From Halococcus thailandensis JCM 13552 (GTDB lineage: Archaea > Halobacteriota > Halobacteria > Halobacteriales > Halococcaceae): a stretch of DNA of 41,896 nucleotides. Where the stretch lies: contig NZ_AOMF01000166.1 of assembly GCF_000336715.1 (NCBI RefSeq), forward strand, positions 132,346-174,241, read 5' to 3'. The notes beneath the pieces are model-generated. The model saw only the letters and a program-made list of their open reading frames with translations, was not told the origin of the DNA and did no database searches. Numbering within the stretch: the first letter of the stretch is position 1; each line of letters opens with the position of its first letter. The translations under genes and the position numbers were made by a program. Below are positions 16,653-24,841 of the stretch, one piece after another.

Positions 16653-17500
16653 CGCGCCAGTCGGCGGCGGACGACGGCGTCGCACGACTCCTCGACGATC
16701 CGCGATTCGAGCTGATGCCGTTCGACAGTTTCGCGGACGAAATGGATGAACTCCCCGCGGACGCGACGATCGCCATCACGACCTCGCCACAGCTGGGGCT
16801 CGACGCGACCGTCGAGTGGGCCGAGAAAGCCGCCGCCCGTGGGTTCGACGTCAGCCCACACATCGCCGCGCGCTACGTCCGCGATGTCGACCATCTGGAC
16901 GAGATCGCTCGGCGGCTCGCCGACGCTGGCGTCACTGATATCTTCGTTCCCGGCGGCGATCGCGAGGAGCCGATCGGCGAGTTCGATTCGGCGTACGCCC
17001 TTCTCGACGCGCTCGAGGGGCTCGATCACGAGTTCGAGGAGATCGGTATCACGGGCTACCCGGAGGGCCACGAGTTCCTCGACGACGACACGCTCGCCGA
17101 CGCGATGGCGCAGAAAGCGCCCTACGCCACCTACATCGTAACCCAGCTCTGTTACGATCCCGAGGCCGTCGTCGAGTGGGTCGAGGACGTCAGGGACAGA
17201 GGCGTCGAACTCCCGGTCGAGGTCGGGATCCCGGGCGTGATGAAGTACGACAAACTGTTGAGCATCTCGCGGAAGGTCGGCGTCGGCGACTCGGTGAAAT
17301 TCCTCAAGAAGACCACGGGAGTGGTGGGGTTCGTCCGCGAACTCGTCGGCTCGCGCGGCAGATACACGCCCGACGAGCTCGTCGAGGGGCTCGCACCGTA
17401 CGCCGACGATCCCGACTACGATATTCGGGGACTACACGTCTACACCTTCAACCGAACCGAGGACACCGAGTCGTGGCGCTACGGCGTTCTCGACGAGTGA
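16643..17500 (+). CDS. metF: Methylenetetrahydrofolate reductase (MetF family)
   Basis: This 285-residue protein has the MetF TIM-barrel landmarks: SPHIAARYVRD (about 71-81), IFVPGGDREEP (about 99-109), ITGYPEGHE (about 134-142), IVTQLCYD (about 162-169), GIPGVMKYDKLL and the C-terminal HVYTFNRTEDT. The family interconverts 5,10-methylene-THF and 5-methyl-THF using a flavin. Beside a methyl-THF-producing DmdA-like enzyme and methylene-THF-producing dehydrogenases, it could run towards oxidation of methyl-THF, or make methyl-THF for methionine synthesis. It is the only plus-strand gene between copy 2 and the formate ligase. A TTATACC box near 16513 gives a possible alternative promoter. Confidence 0.87.
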   Translation: MSVTRQSAADDGVARLLDDPRFELMPFDSFADEMDELPADATIAITTSPQLGLDATVEWAEKAAARGFDVSPHIAARYVRDVDHLDEIARRLADAGVTDIFVPGGDREEPIGEFDSAYALLDALEGLDHEFEEIGITGYPEGHEFLDDDTLADAMAQKAPYATYIVTQLCYDPEAVVEWVEDVRDRGVELPVEVGIPGVMKYDKLLSISRKVGVGDSVKFLKKTTGVVGFVRELVGSRGRYTPDELVEGLAPYADDPDYDIRGLHVYTFNRTEDTESWRYGVLDE

Positions 17501-17518
17501 CGCGATCGCCCCATCCCT

Positions 17519-19231
17519 TCAGAACAGTCCGGAGACCGTCCCGTCGGGATCGATATCCATGTCGGCAGCGGCGGGGTCGGACGGGAGCCCCGGCAGCGTC
17601 AGCACGTCGCTGGTGAGGGCGACGAGAAAGCCCGCGCCGGCGGAGGGGTAAATCTCCTGGATTTCGAGTTCCCAGCCGGTCGGGACGCCCTTCTTCTCGG
17701 CATCGTCGCTGAGCGAGTGGAACGTCTTCGAGATCACGATCGGGACGTCGTCGAAGCCGAGATCGTTCATTCGCTCGATGTCGTCGCGGGCACCGCTCTG
17801 GAAGGACACCGACTCCGCGCCGTAGATCTCGGTGGCGATCGTCTCGATCTTCTCCGGTATTGGGGCGTCGGCCTCGTAGAGATAGTCGAACGTCTCGTCG
17901 TTCGTTTCGATGGCGGTCACGAGCTTCTCGGCGAGGTCGGTTCCTCCCACGCCGCCCTCCTCGAACACCGTCGATTCGGCGGCCTCGATCCCGAGCTCCT
18001 CCCGGCAGTGATCCAGTACGACGTCGACTTCCTCGTCGGTGTCGCCGGGGAAGCGGTTGAGCGCCACGACGACCGGGACGCCGAACCCGCGGAGGTTCTC
18101 GACGTGGGCGTCGAGGTTCTCGAGTCCGCCCTCGACCGCTTCGGGGTCGGGGTCGTCGAGCGCGTCGAGATCGGCGGGCCACATGTCCTTGCCGTGGTAT
18201 TTGAGCGCGCGGATGGAGGCTACCACCGTGACCGCTGCCGGTTCCATGTCGCCCAGACGGCAGACGACGTCCATGAACTTCTCGGCACCGAGATCCGATC
18301 CGAAGCCCGCTTCGGTGATCAGATAGTCCGAGAGCTTTCGGGCGGCATCGTCGGCGATCAGCGAGTTCGTTCCGTGGGCGATGTTGGCGAACGGGCCGCC
18401 GTGAACGAACGCCGGTGTTCCCTCGACAGTCTGGACGATGTTAGGTTTGAGTGCGTCCTTCAGCAGGATGGTGACTGCACCGGTGGCTTCGATGTCGTCG
18501 GCGGTGACCGGGTCGCCGTCCTCGTCGTAGGCGACGATGATGCGGCCGACCCGTTCCTTGAGGTCGGCGAGGTCGTCGGCGAGACAGAGGACGGCCATCA
18601 TCTCGGAGGCTGCGGTGAGGATGAACCCGTCCTCGCGCGGGACGCCCGTGACCTCGCCGCCGAGACCCACGACGGTCTCGCGGAGCACGCGGTCGTTCAT
18701 GTCCATCGCACGGGGCCACTGGACCCGATTGACGGCGATATCCAGTTCGTTGCCCTGTTTGATGTGGTTGTCGAGCATCGTCGAGATGAGGTTGTGCGCC
18801 GACGTGAGCGCGTGGAGATCGCCGGTGAAGTGGAGGTTGATCTCCTCCATCGGCAGTACCTGGGAGTAGCCGCCGCCGGCCGCGCCGCCCTTCACGCCGA
18901 AGACCGGGCCGAGCGAGGGCTCGCGGATGGCCGCCAGCGCGTTCTCGCCGAGCTGGTTGAACGCCTGGCTCAGTCCCACGGTGGTGACGGTCTTCCCCTC
19001 GCCCATCGGCGTTGGCGTCATCCCGGTGACGAGGATCACGTCGCCGTCGTCGCGATCGGATTCCCGGAGTCGCTCGATGGCATCGTAGGTGAGCTTCGCC
19101 GTGTCGTCGCCGTGGAGTTCGAGGTCGTCGGCGGCGAGCCCGAGCGGTTCGACGATCTCGGTGATGTGGTCGGTGTCGACGTCCTGAGCGATCTCGTAGT
19201 CCGTCGGCAGGCCGTCTTCGGATGGTGACAT
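17519..19231 (-). CDS. fhs: Formate-tetrahydrofolate ligase
   Basis: This 570-residue enzyme makes 10-formyl-THF from formate, THF and ATP, or runs in reverse to release formate and ATP. The P-loop is TPMGEGKT (74-81). The N-terminal segment ITEIVEPLGL and the long conserved PAFVHGGPFANIAHGTNS region (around 255-275) are typical of the family. Length is close to the bacterial norm (about 555). It is convergent with metF, 18 bases apart. Most haloarchaea need THF rather than methanopterin as C1 carrier, so its presence beside metF and the fused dehydrogenases indicates a local C1-folate gene set. Confidence 0.95.
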   Translation of the reverse strand: MSPSEDGLPTDYEIAQDVDTDHITEIVEPLGLAADDLELHGDDTAKLTYDAIERLRESDRDDGDVILVTGMTPTPMGEGKTVTTVGLSQAFNQLGENALAAIREPSLGPVFGVKGGAAGGGYSQVLPMEEINLHFTGDLHALTSAHNLISTMLDNHIKQGNELDIAVNRVQWPRAMDMNDRVLRETVVGLGGEVTGVPREDGFILTAASEMMAVLCLADDLADLKERVGRIIVAYDEDGDPVTADDIEATGAVTILLKDALKPNIVQTVEGTPAFVHGGPFANIAHGTNSLIADDAARKLSDYLITEAGFGSDLGAEKFMDVVCRLGDMEPAAVTVVASIRALKYHGKDMWPADLDALDDPDPEAVEGGLENLDAHVENLRGFGVPVVVALNRFPGDTDEEVDVVLDHCREELGIEAAESTVFEEGGVGGTDLAEKLVTAIETNDETFDYLYEADAPIPEKIETIATEIYGAESVSFQSGARDDIERMNDLGFDDVPIVISKTFHSLSDDAEKKGVPTGWELEIQEIYPSAGAGFLVALTSDVLTLPGLPSDPAAADMDIDPDGTVSGLF

Positions 19232-19417
19232 GTCGATTCGAGTTCGTCCGACCGTCGCTTCAAGGTTCGTGTTCGCTGCGTGCTATCCTTTTCCGTCACG
19301 ATGGCGCGTGCGAGCCCGAAATCACGGCCGGCGAGGCGATGTGAATCGTTCACGAACATAAAGGGGTGTCTCGTTTAACTGGTCGATTTAGGCACCCGTC
19401 GGTCGTAGCGAAAGGGG

Positions 19418-20803
19418 ATGTCCGAGAACGAGCCACCGAGAACGGACGGAGCGGAGCATCCGAACCACCCGAACGTCGATCAGTCGGATCGAACGGTACC
19501 ACGAAATCTGCGCCAGTCGGGCGATCCCGGCATCGAGATGCTGGTCTCGACGCGCGTTCGCAAATCACCCTTCTTCCACAAGTCCTTCGACGAGGAGGGC
19601 GCGTGGCGCGCGACGGTCTACAACCGACTCTACCATCCCCGCGGGCTGGTCGAACCCGAAGATGGCGGCGCGATGGCCGAGTACGACGCCCTCGTCAACC
19701 GCGTCACGCTGTGGGACGTCGCCGTCGAGCGCCAGATCCGCGTTGCCGGGCCTGACGCCGAGGCGTTCGTCAACCGCGTCATCACTCGGGACGCGACCGA
19801 GATCGAGACCATGCACGGCAAGTACGTCATCCTCTGCAACGAGGATGGCGGCATCCTGAACGACCCGGTGTTGCTGCGGCCCGGCGACGACGAGTTCTGG
19901 TTCTCGATCTCCGATTCGACCCTGATGCAGTGGCTGCAGGGCGTGAACGTCGGCGAGGACTACGACGTCGAGATCGACGAGATCGACGTCGCGCCGATGC
20001 AGATCCAGGGGCCGCTCTCCGAGGACGTGATGGTCGAGGTCGTCGGCGAGGAAGTCTCCGAAGTCCCCTACTACGGACTGATGGAAGCCGAGGTCGACGG
20101 CTGTGACGTGCTCGTGAGCCAGACGGGCTTCTCCGGCGAGAAGGGCTTCGAGATCTACGTGAAGGACGTGATGGAGAACGCCGAGGCCGTCTGGGATCCG
20201 GTTCTCGAAACCGTCAAGGACCACGGCGGGATGCAGATCGCGCCGGGTCACCACCGGCGGATCGCGGCGGGCATCCTCTCGTGGGGCCAGGACATGGACC
20301 ACGAGACCTCGCCGTTCCAGGTCAACCTCGGCTATCAGGTCCCTGACGACACCGACGTCGATTACATCGGGAAGGAAGAGCTCGAACGCCAGCAAGAGCA
20401 GATCGAGAACGGCGAGTACCCCTTCACGCACAAACTGATCGGGCTGAAGATGGCCGGCGAGCCGATCCGGGACTACGCGCCCGACTTCTGGCTCGTCTCC
20501 GATCCCGAGACGGGCGAGGAGTGTGGCTACGTCACCTCGCCGTGGTACAGCCCCGAACTCGACACCAACATCGCGCTCGCGCACGTCCCTGCCGAAAAAC
20601 TGCGTGACCTCGACGCACCGCTCGACGACAGCATCTACGACGCCGACGCCGACATCGAGTTCGAGGTGCATCTCCCCGACGAGTACGCCGAGGAACCCGG
20701 CGAGCCGGTCTACGCGACCGTCTCCGAGGTGCCGTTCCAGGAGTCGGTGAACCCGAGCGCGCGCGAGCAGGCCAAACTGAACGCCAGCCGAGCCGACGAG
20801 TAG
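19418..20803 (+). CDS. DmdA-like / GcvT-superfamily tetrahydrofolate demethylase
   Basis: This 461-residue protein is GcvT-fold but resembles DMSP demethylase (DmdA) more than the glycine-cleavage T protein. Shared traits are STRVRKSPF near residue 44, TVYNRLYHP (66-74), LWDVAVERQIRVAG (98-111), ENGG-type NEDGGILNDPVLL (141-153), FSISDS (162-167), QIQGP (195-199) and a TGFSGEKGFEIYV segment (236-248). DmdA moves a methyl from DMSP to THF, giving methyl-THF. The first 40 residues are a polar extension not seen in DmdA. M41 could be an alternative start, but ATG 19418 follows two A/T boxes (19374-19392). LigM/DesA-type aryl demethylases are another possibility. Confidence 0.8.
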   Translation: MSENEPPRTDGAEHPNHPNVDQSDRTVPRNLRQSGDPGIEMLVSTRVRKSPFFHKSFDEEGAWRATVYNRLYHPRGLVEPEDGGAMAEYDALVNRVTLWDVAVERQIRVAGPDAEAFVNRVITRDATEIETMHGKYVILCNEDGGILNDPVLLRPGDDEFWFSISDSTLMQWLQGVNVGEDYDVEIDEIDVAPMQIQGPLSEDVMVEVVGEEVSEVPYYGLMEAEVDGCDVLVSQTGFSGEKGFEIYVKDVMENAEAVWDPVLETVKDHGGMQIAPGHHRRIAAGILSWGQDMDHETSPFQVNLGYQVPDDTDVDYIGKEELERQQEQIENGEYPFTHKLIGLKMAGEPIRDYAPDFWLVSDPETGEECGYVTSPWYSPELDTNIALAHVPAEKLRDLDAPLDDSIYDADADIEFEVHLPDEYAEEPGEPVYATVSEVPFQESVNPSAREQAKLNASRADE

Positions 20804-20822
20804 CCGTCTCGCGGGCGCGATC

Positions 20823-20836
20823 GTCGTTTTTGTTTC
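20823..20836 (+). terminator. T-rich terminator candidate after the DmdA-like gene
   Basis: A T-tract (GTTTTTGTTT) lies about 25 bases after the stop codon, following a G/C-rich stretch. Haloarchaeal terminators are commonly such T-tracts. Confidence 0.4.
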
Positions 20837-21060
20837 ACGGCCCCGAGGTGCTTCCCGTCCGAACACGACGGACGCTACTTCTCGCGCCGGAGCACATCGC
20901 TCGGTCCGTGGCGAGAGCGTGGATGGCGACGCGGCGATCGCCACGGACGACGAGGCCGGGTCGTCGTGACCGCCGAGACGATCGGTGACGGGTCCAGTCA
21001 TGTCGTATCGACAGCTATTCCATGCAAAACGCTATGTGTTCGGCCGCTGAAGCCCCGCGG

Positions 21061-21068
21061 AGAGGTGA
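21061..21068 (+). promoter_or_regulatory. Shine-Dalgarno-like site of the universal stress protein
   Basis: AGAGGTGA lies 8 bases before ATG 21077, a rare case in this window where a ribosome-binding site fixes the start. An A/T box (GCAAAACGC) near 21026 implies a short leader. Confidence 0.45.
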
Positions 21069-21076
21069 CCAAAGGG

Positions 21077-21526
21077 ATGTACGACCGGATCCTCGTCCCG
21101 ACGGACGGGAGCGACGAGGCCAGGAAGGCTGCCGAACACGGTATCGGACTCGCGGCCGCGCTCGGGGCGACGGTCCATACGCTGTACGTCATGGACCTGC
21201 CGGGTGTGCCACGGACTCTTTCGCTCAGGGACGACGAGGAGGAGATCCGTGAGGAGTACGAACAGTACGGCGAGCGCGTTACGAGCGAGGTCAGCGACAT
21301 GGCGAGCGAGGCCGGCGTCGAGTGCGTCGCCGAGCTCAGAAGCGGCACGCCACACGAGGAGATCGTCAAATACGCTGCCGACGAGGGGATCGACGCCATC
21401 GTGATGGGGACGGGCTATCAGGGGCGGTTCGGCGCGTTGCTCGGCACCATCGTCGAGAAAGTCGTCCGGACGGCGACCGTGCCGGTGATCTCGACGAAGA
21501 TGACCGAGATCGAATCACGGCCGTAG
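21077..21526 (+). CDS. Universal stress protein (UspA family)
   Basis: This single-domain Usp of 149 residues starts with MYDRILVPTDGSDEARKAAEH, the family signature. It ends with GTGYQGRFGALLGTIVEKVV followed by TVPVIST, the ATP-loop region. The loop (G-x-x-G then about nine residues then G-T) is one residue different in spacing from the ATP-binding consensus, so nucleotide binding is plausible but not certain. The middle region is long and acidic (DDEEEIREEYEQYGERV). No operon partner is seen. Confidence 0.9.
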   Translation: MYDRILVPTDGSDEARKAAEHGIGLAAALGATVHTLYVMDLPGVPRTLSLRDDEEEIREEYEQYGERVTSEVSDMASEAGVECVAELRSGTPHEEIVKYAADEGIDAIVMGTGYQGRFGALLGTIVEKVVRTATVPVISTKMTEIESRP

Positions 21527-21569
21527 CGTCCGCGCGCCCGCCACCCCTGATCGTTTCGAACCGGTCGTC

Positions 21570-21812
21570 TCAGGAAAGCGCCACGTCGACCGCGTCTCTG
21601 TCGTAGCCGAGCCACACACTGAGGAGACACGAGACGATCAGGAGCAGTGCCGGCAGCCCCAACAGGAGCGTGGCGACCGCGCCGATCACCGTCAGCACGC
21701 CGGTCCAGACGAGAAAGCCGATCCCGGCGAGCGTCGTGACCGTCGCGATCGCGATACCGAAGGTGAACGCCTCCGCCGCGGCGGGACCCGGTGTGTGACG
21801 TATGGCGGACAT
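21570..21812 (-). CDS. Small membrane protein, 80 residues
   Basis: Two hydrophobic helices (about residues 15-39 and 44-66) are followed by a short polar end (GYDRDAVDVALS). An A/T box (CATACTACC on the minus strand, near 21838) sits 26 bases before the ATG, supporting a leaderless gene. No family is recognised. It forms a minus-strand cluster with the 49-residue membrane protein and the zinc-ribbon protein upstream. Confidence 0.7.
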   Translation of the reverse strand: MSAIRHTPGPAAAEAFTFGIAIATVTTLAGIGFLVWTGVLTVIGAVATLLLGLPALLLIVSCLLSVWLGYDRDAVDVALS

Positions 21813-21877
21813 CGTCCGAAGCTACGAACAAGGGTAGTATGAATGGCACGATCGTGGTCGTCATCGTGCGCTGACAG

Positions 21878-22027
21878 CTATACCCACCGCTCCCTGAAGT
21901 AGATGATGATGCTCGCGCTCAGAAACAGTCCACCGGCCAGTCCGAACTCCCCGGCGGTCATGAGGACCATTGCACCCACCATCGCCGCGACTGCCGCGAT
22001 CGCCAGCATTGCCGCGAGTACGTTCAT
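21878..22027 (-). CDS. Small membrane protein, 49 residues
   Basis: Reading the minus strand from ATG 22027 gives MNVLAAMLAIAAVAAMVGAM and continues through a second hydrophobic part to a basic end, FRERWV. The third-position G/C is high. A GGTTTACC box near 22058 lies about 30 bases upstream. It is too short to be picked up by length-based gene callers. It is a typical two-helix haloarchaeal small membrane protein with no known function. Confidence 0.65.
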   Translation of the reverse strand: MNVLAAMLAIAAVAAMVGAMVLMTAGEFGLAGGLFLSASIIIYFRERWV

Positions 22028-22094
22028 CGTCACTGATCATCGGTGTTCGTCCGGGTAAACCTTCCCCGATCCGTTCGGATCGTTCCGCGGGTCA

Positions 22095-22511
22095 TCAGAA
22101 ATGTTCGAACTCCCAGTGGTAGCGACAGCGCTCACACGTCGCCCATTCGGGCACGTCGACCGCGTTCGGATGGCGGTTGCCGTGTTCCATTCGCGTGCGA
22201 CAGACGGGACACTGGAGATAGAGCAGTTCCAGAGCGGCGAACTCCGCGGCGTCGAACTCGCCGACACACCGTGGGCAGTCGATCGTCTCGATCGAACGTG
22301 ACTGATGGATCTCGCTGTCACATCGCGGGCAGTTCACCACGGCGGGCGGACGGTTCGCCCAGCCGATGTCGCCGTCGACCGTCGTGGTCTGAGTTTCGGG
22401 GATCGACAGCGTGAAGTTCTTCAGTTCGTCGTCGGCTCGAAGCGGCTCGATCAGATGATGGCCGACCCATCTGGCCGTATCGACGGCGGCTCGCGCGATA
22501 TCCCTGGCCAT
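22095..22511 (-). CDS. Zinc-ribbon protein with four CxxC motifs
   Basis: This 138-residue protein (start ATG 22511) has an N-terminal helical part to about residue 55. Four Cys pairs follow: CPRC (VVNCPRCDSE), CPRC (DCPRCVGE), CPVC (LQCPVCRTR) and CERC (TCERCRYH). These probably form two zinc ribbons or one two-zinc module. Such proteins often act in protein or nucleic acid contacts, but no specific role can be given. An upstream TTG (22544) extends the frame, but the ATG is the better start. Confidence 0.7.
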   Translation of the reverse strand: MARDIARAAVDTARWVGHHLIEPLRADDELKNFTLSIPETQTTTVDGDIGWANRPPAVVNCPRCDSEIHQSRSIETIDCPRCVGEFDAAEFAALELLYLQCPVCRTRMEHGNRHPNAVDVPEWATCERCRYHWEFEHF

Positions 22512-22610
22512 TGTCGTCGATAGCCATACGGTAGCACGAACCAATAGATTGACGTTCGAGGCGAATCGTGTGTGGCTCGTCTCCGCGAAACGGCACGAAT
22601 CAGGGGATGT

Positions 22611-24395
22611 TCAGTCGTCCGTCGTCGTGTCACTGCTGTCCGAGATATCCGTCACGACGTCGCCACCGGAGGAGTCCACCGCGACGTCCTCGCGATCGCT
22701 GATCTCCTCGATATGGCCCCTGAACTCCTCCGATTCCAGGATCTCGTACTCGTTTCTGAGCCCGAGATAGACCGTGTAGCACATCAACAGCAGGATGACC
22801 GTGAAGGGGAGGGCGGTCGAGATGGCCGCCGCCTGCAACGCCGTCAGACCGCCACCCCAGAGCAACACTGCCGCGACGACGCCTTCGAGGCTCGCCCAGA
22901 ACACGCGCTGGGTTCGGGGCACGTCGTGTTTGCCGCCCGAGGTCAGGTGATCGATCACTAGCGAACCCGAGTCCGACGACGTGACGAAGAACGTGATCAC
23001 GAGCAACGTGGCGAGCAAGCCGCTCACGGCTCCGAGCGGGAACTGCTCCAGCAGCGAGAACATGGCGACGGTCTGGCCGAGTTCGTTGTAGGCCGCGAGT
23101 GCCTGTCCGTTGCCGTACAGCGAGTTGAACAGCGCGCTCCCGCCGAACGCCGAGAGCCAGACGGCCGAGAACAGCGTCGGCAGGACGAGCACGCCCACTA
23201 CGAACTCCCGGACCGTGCGGCCCTTCGAGATGCGGGCGATGAACATCCCGACGAACGGCGACCACGCGATCCACCAGCCCCAGTAGAAGACGGTCCAGTC
23301 GCCGACTGTCGTGGCGAGCGAAGAGGCTCCCCCCGCACCGATGGCACCGGTGAAGAACGTCAGCGAGAGGAAGTTGCCGATGTACGCTCCGAGCCCCTGC
23401 GAGAACGTCCCCGCGATGTAGAGCGTCGGTCCGACGATGAGCAGGAACCCAAGCAGCGCGAACATCAGGTAGAGGTTGACCGTACTCAGGCGCTTGACAC
23501 CGCCGTCGAGTCCGGCCGCGACCGACAGCACCGCGATGGCGGTGATGCCCACGATGAGGGCGATCTGTGGCAGTGTGCCGGTGGGGACGTCCAGCACTCC
23601 GAGCATGTTGCTCCCGAACACGTACGAGAGCCCGGTGTTCACCTGTGCAACGCCGAGACCGAGCGAGGTACACAGACCGAAGAGCGTGGCGAACACCGAC
23701 ACGAGGTCGATGACGTGACCCGGCCAGCCGTAGATGCGCTCGCCCAGCAGCGGCCAGAAGATCGACCGGAACGTCAGCGGGAGCCCCCGATTGAACGAGA
23801 AGAAGGCCAATCCGAGGCCGACCAGTCCGTAGATGGCCCACGGTGAGAGCCCCCAGTGGAAGATGGTCTGTGCCATCGCTGCCGCTCCTGCCGCCCCCGT
23901 CTCGGCTTCGGCACCGAAGAAGACCGGCGGGCTACCGAAGTACAGCATCGGTTCGGCGACGCTGTAAAACATGAGACCGATACCCATGCCGGCGCTGAAC
24001 AGCATCGCCATCCAGGAGAAGGTGCTGAACTCCTTTTCGGCCTCGACGCCGCCGATCCTGATCGATCCGTACTTGCTGAACGTGAAATAGAGGATCGTGA
24101 ACAGGAAGACGTTCACCGCGATGATGTAGAACCAGCCGAACGTCGACTCCAGAAACGTCCTGAGACCTACGAAGACGCTGCTGGCCTGTTCTTGCCCCAT
24201 GAGGAGCGTGATCGCGATGAACAGTCCGATGAGGAGCAGCGCTCCGGGGAAGACGATCGGATGGATGTCGAACCGACCCCCCAGTAGCTGCCTGTTGGTA
24301 TCCCCCGGCTCCCGTTCGGAGTCGGGATGGAACAGCTCTACCTGCAGCCCTTCCGACATCTCGCCCATCGCTTCGTCGTGTTCGGCGTCAGCCAT
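22611..24395 (-). CDS. BCCT-family betaine/choline/carnitine transporter
   Basis: This 594-residue protein has an N-terminal acidic tail of about 45 residues, then twelve hydrophobic helices. The glycine stretch GMGIG (136-140) and the Trp box WWIAW (374-378) are the family substrate- and sodium-binding signatures. GMGIG, rather than GMGID, is linked to sodium-coupled betaine carriers such as BetP. The C-terminal tail is Ser/Thr/Asp-rich, which may sense ionic strength. It is likely to import glycine betaine or a similar methylated solute. Its position beside the demethylation genes suggests that the imported compound may also be degraded. A TATA-like sequence sits about 60-70 bases upstream of the start. 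Confidence 0.93.
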   Translation of the reverse strand: MADAEHDEAMGEMSEGLQVELFHPDSEREPGDTNRQLLGGRFDIHPIVFPGALLLIGLFIAITLLMGQEQASSVFVGLRTFLESTFGWFYIIAVNVFLFTILYFTFSKYGSIRIGGVEAEKEFSTFSWMAMLFSAGMGIGLMFYSVAEPMLYFGSPPVFFGAEAETGAAGAAAMAQTIFHWGLSPWAIYGLVGLGLAFFSFNRGLPLTFRSIFWPLLGERIYGWPGHVIDLVSVFATLFGLCTSLGLGVAQVNTGLSYVFGSNMLGVLDVPTGTLPQIALIVGITAIAVLSVAAGLDGGVKRLSTVNLYLMFALLGFLLIVGPTLYIAGTFSQGLGAYIGNFLSLTFFTGAIGAGGASSLATTVGDWTVFYWGWWIAWSPFVGMFIARISKGRTVREFVVGVLVLPTLFSAVWLSAFGGSALFNSLYGNGQALAAYNELGQTVAMFSLLEQFPLGAVSGLLATLLVITFFVTSSDSGSLVIDHLTSGGKHDVPRTQRVFWASLEGVVAAVLLWGGGLTALQAAAISTALPFTVILLLMCYTVYLGLRNEYEILESEEFRGHIEEISDREDVAVDSSGGDVVTDISDSSDTTTDD

Positions 24396-24841
24396 CTTCG
24401 GTCTCCGGACGATGCTCGTGGTCGGTTCGATGCGATTCGCATCCGTGTACTATCATCATATTGTTGTGATCCGCTTGTCGGTGGCTGTGTTCGATTCGAT
24501 CCAGCGTGTCTCGCCGGCAGTTGAGCGGTCCGCCGACGCGGCCCGCTTCCGTGGCTGCCGACTACGCTGTGCTATCGGATCGCATAGCTGTTCTTCGCAA
24601 GCTACCGTATAAACCTTTCCTCCCATAGTCGGCCACTATTATAATGAACGTTCGTATCAGAACCGATCGCCTGCATCGAAGGCGGGGCAACCGACGGCGA
24701 ATGCGTCCGTTGCGCGCTCTCTTCGAACCATCTAAAAGGCTATGTTATCGTGGACCTATGGCGACTTCGGTTCGTCTCCTGGTAGCTGCATCGATCGGTG
24801 ACGATCGGGTTCGTCCTCTCCCCGGCCGTGAGTCGGTTCGG
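24396..24841. other. Gene-free stretch between BCCT and the bat-type regulator
   Basis: This holds the BCCT upstream region on the minus strand, with A/T-rich boxes near 24450-24475. Further A/T boxes at about 24605-24615 (CGTATAAACC) and 24635-24645 (TATTATAATG) suggest another plus-strand promoter, but no convincing gene follows it. I see nothing else that I can support. Confidence 0.5.

Noticed and set aside
19418-20803. Annotation as ordinary glycine-cleavage T protein
   Set aside because: No gcvH/gcvP nearby, and the motif order and NDPVLL/WDVAVERQ segments fit DmdA-like proteins better. It remains in the same superfamily.
19565-21001. Long minus-strand frame opposite the DmdA-like gene
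   Set aside because: No domain and composition of a shadow frame; the plus strand has clear family motifs.
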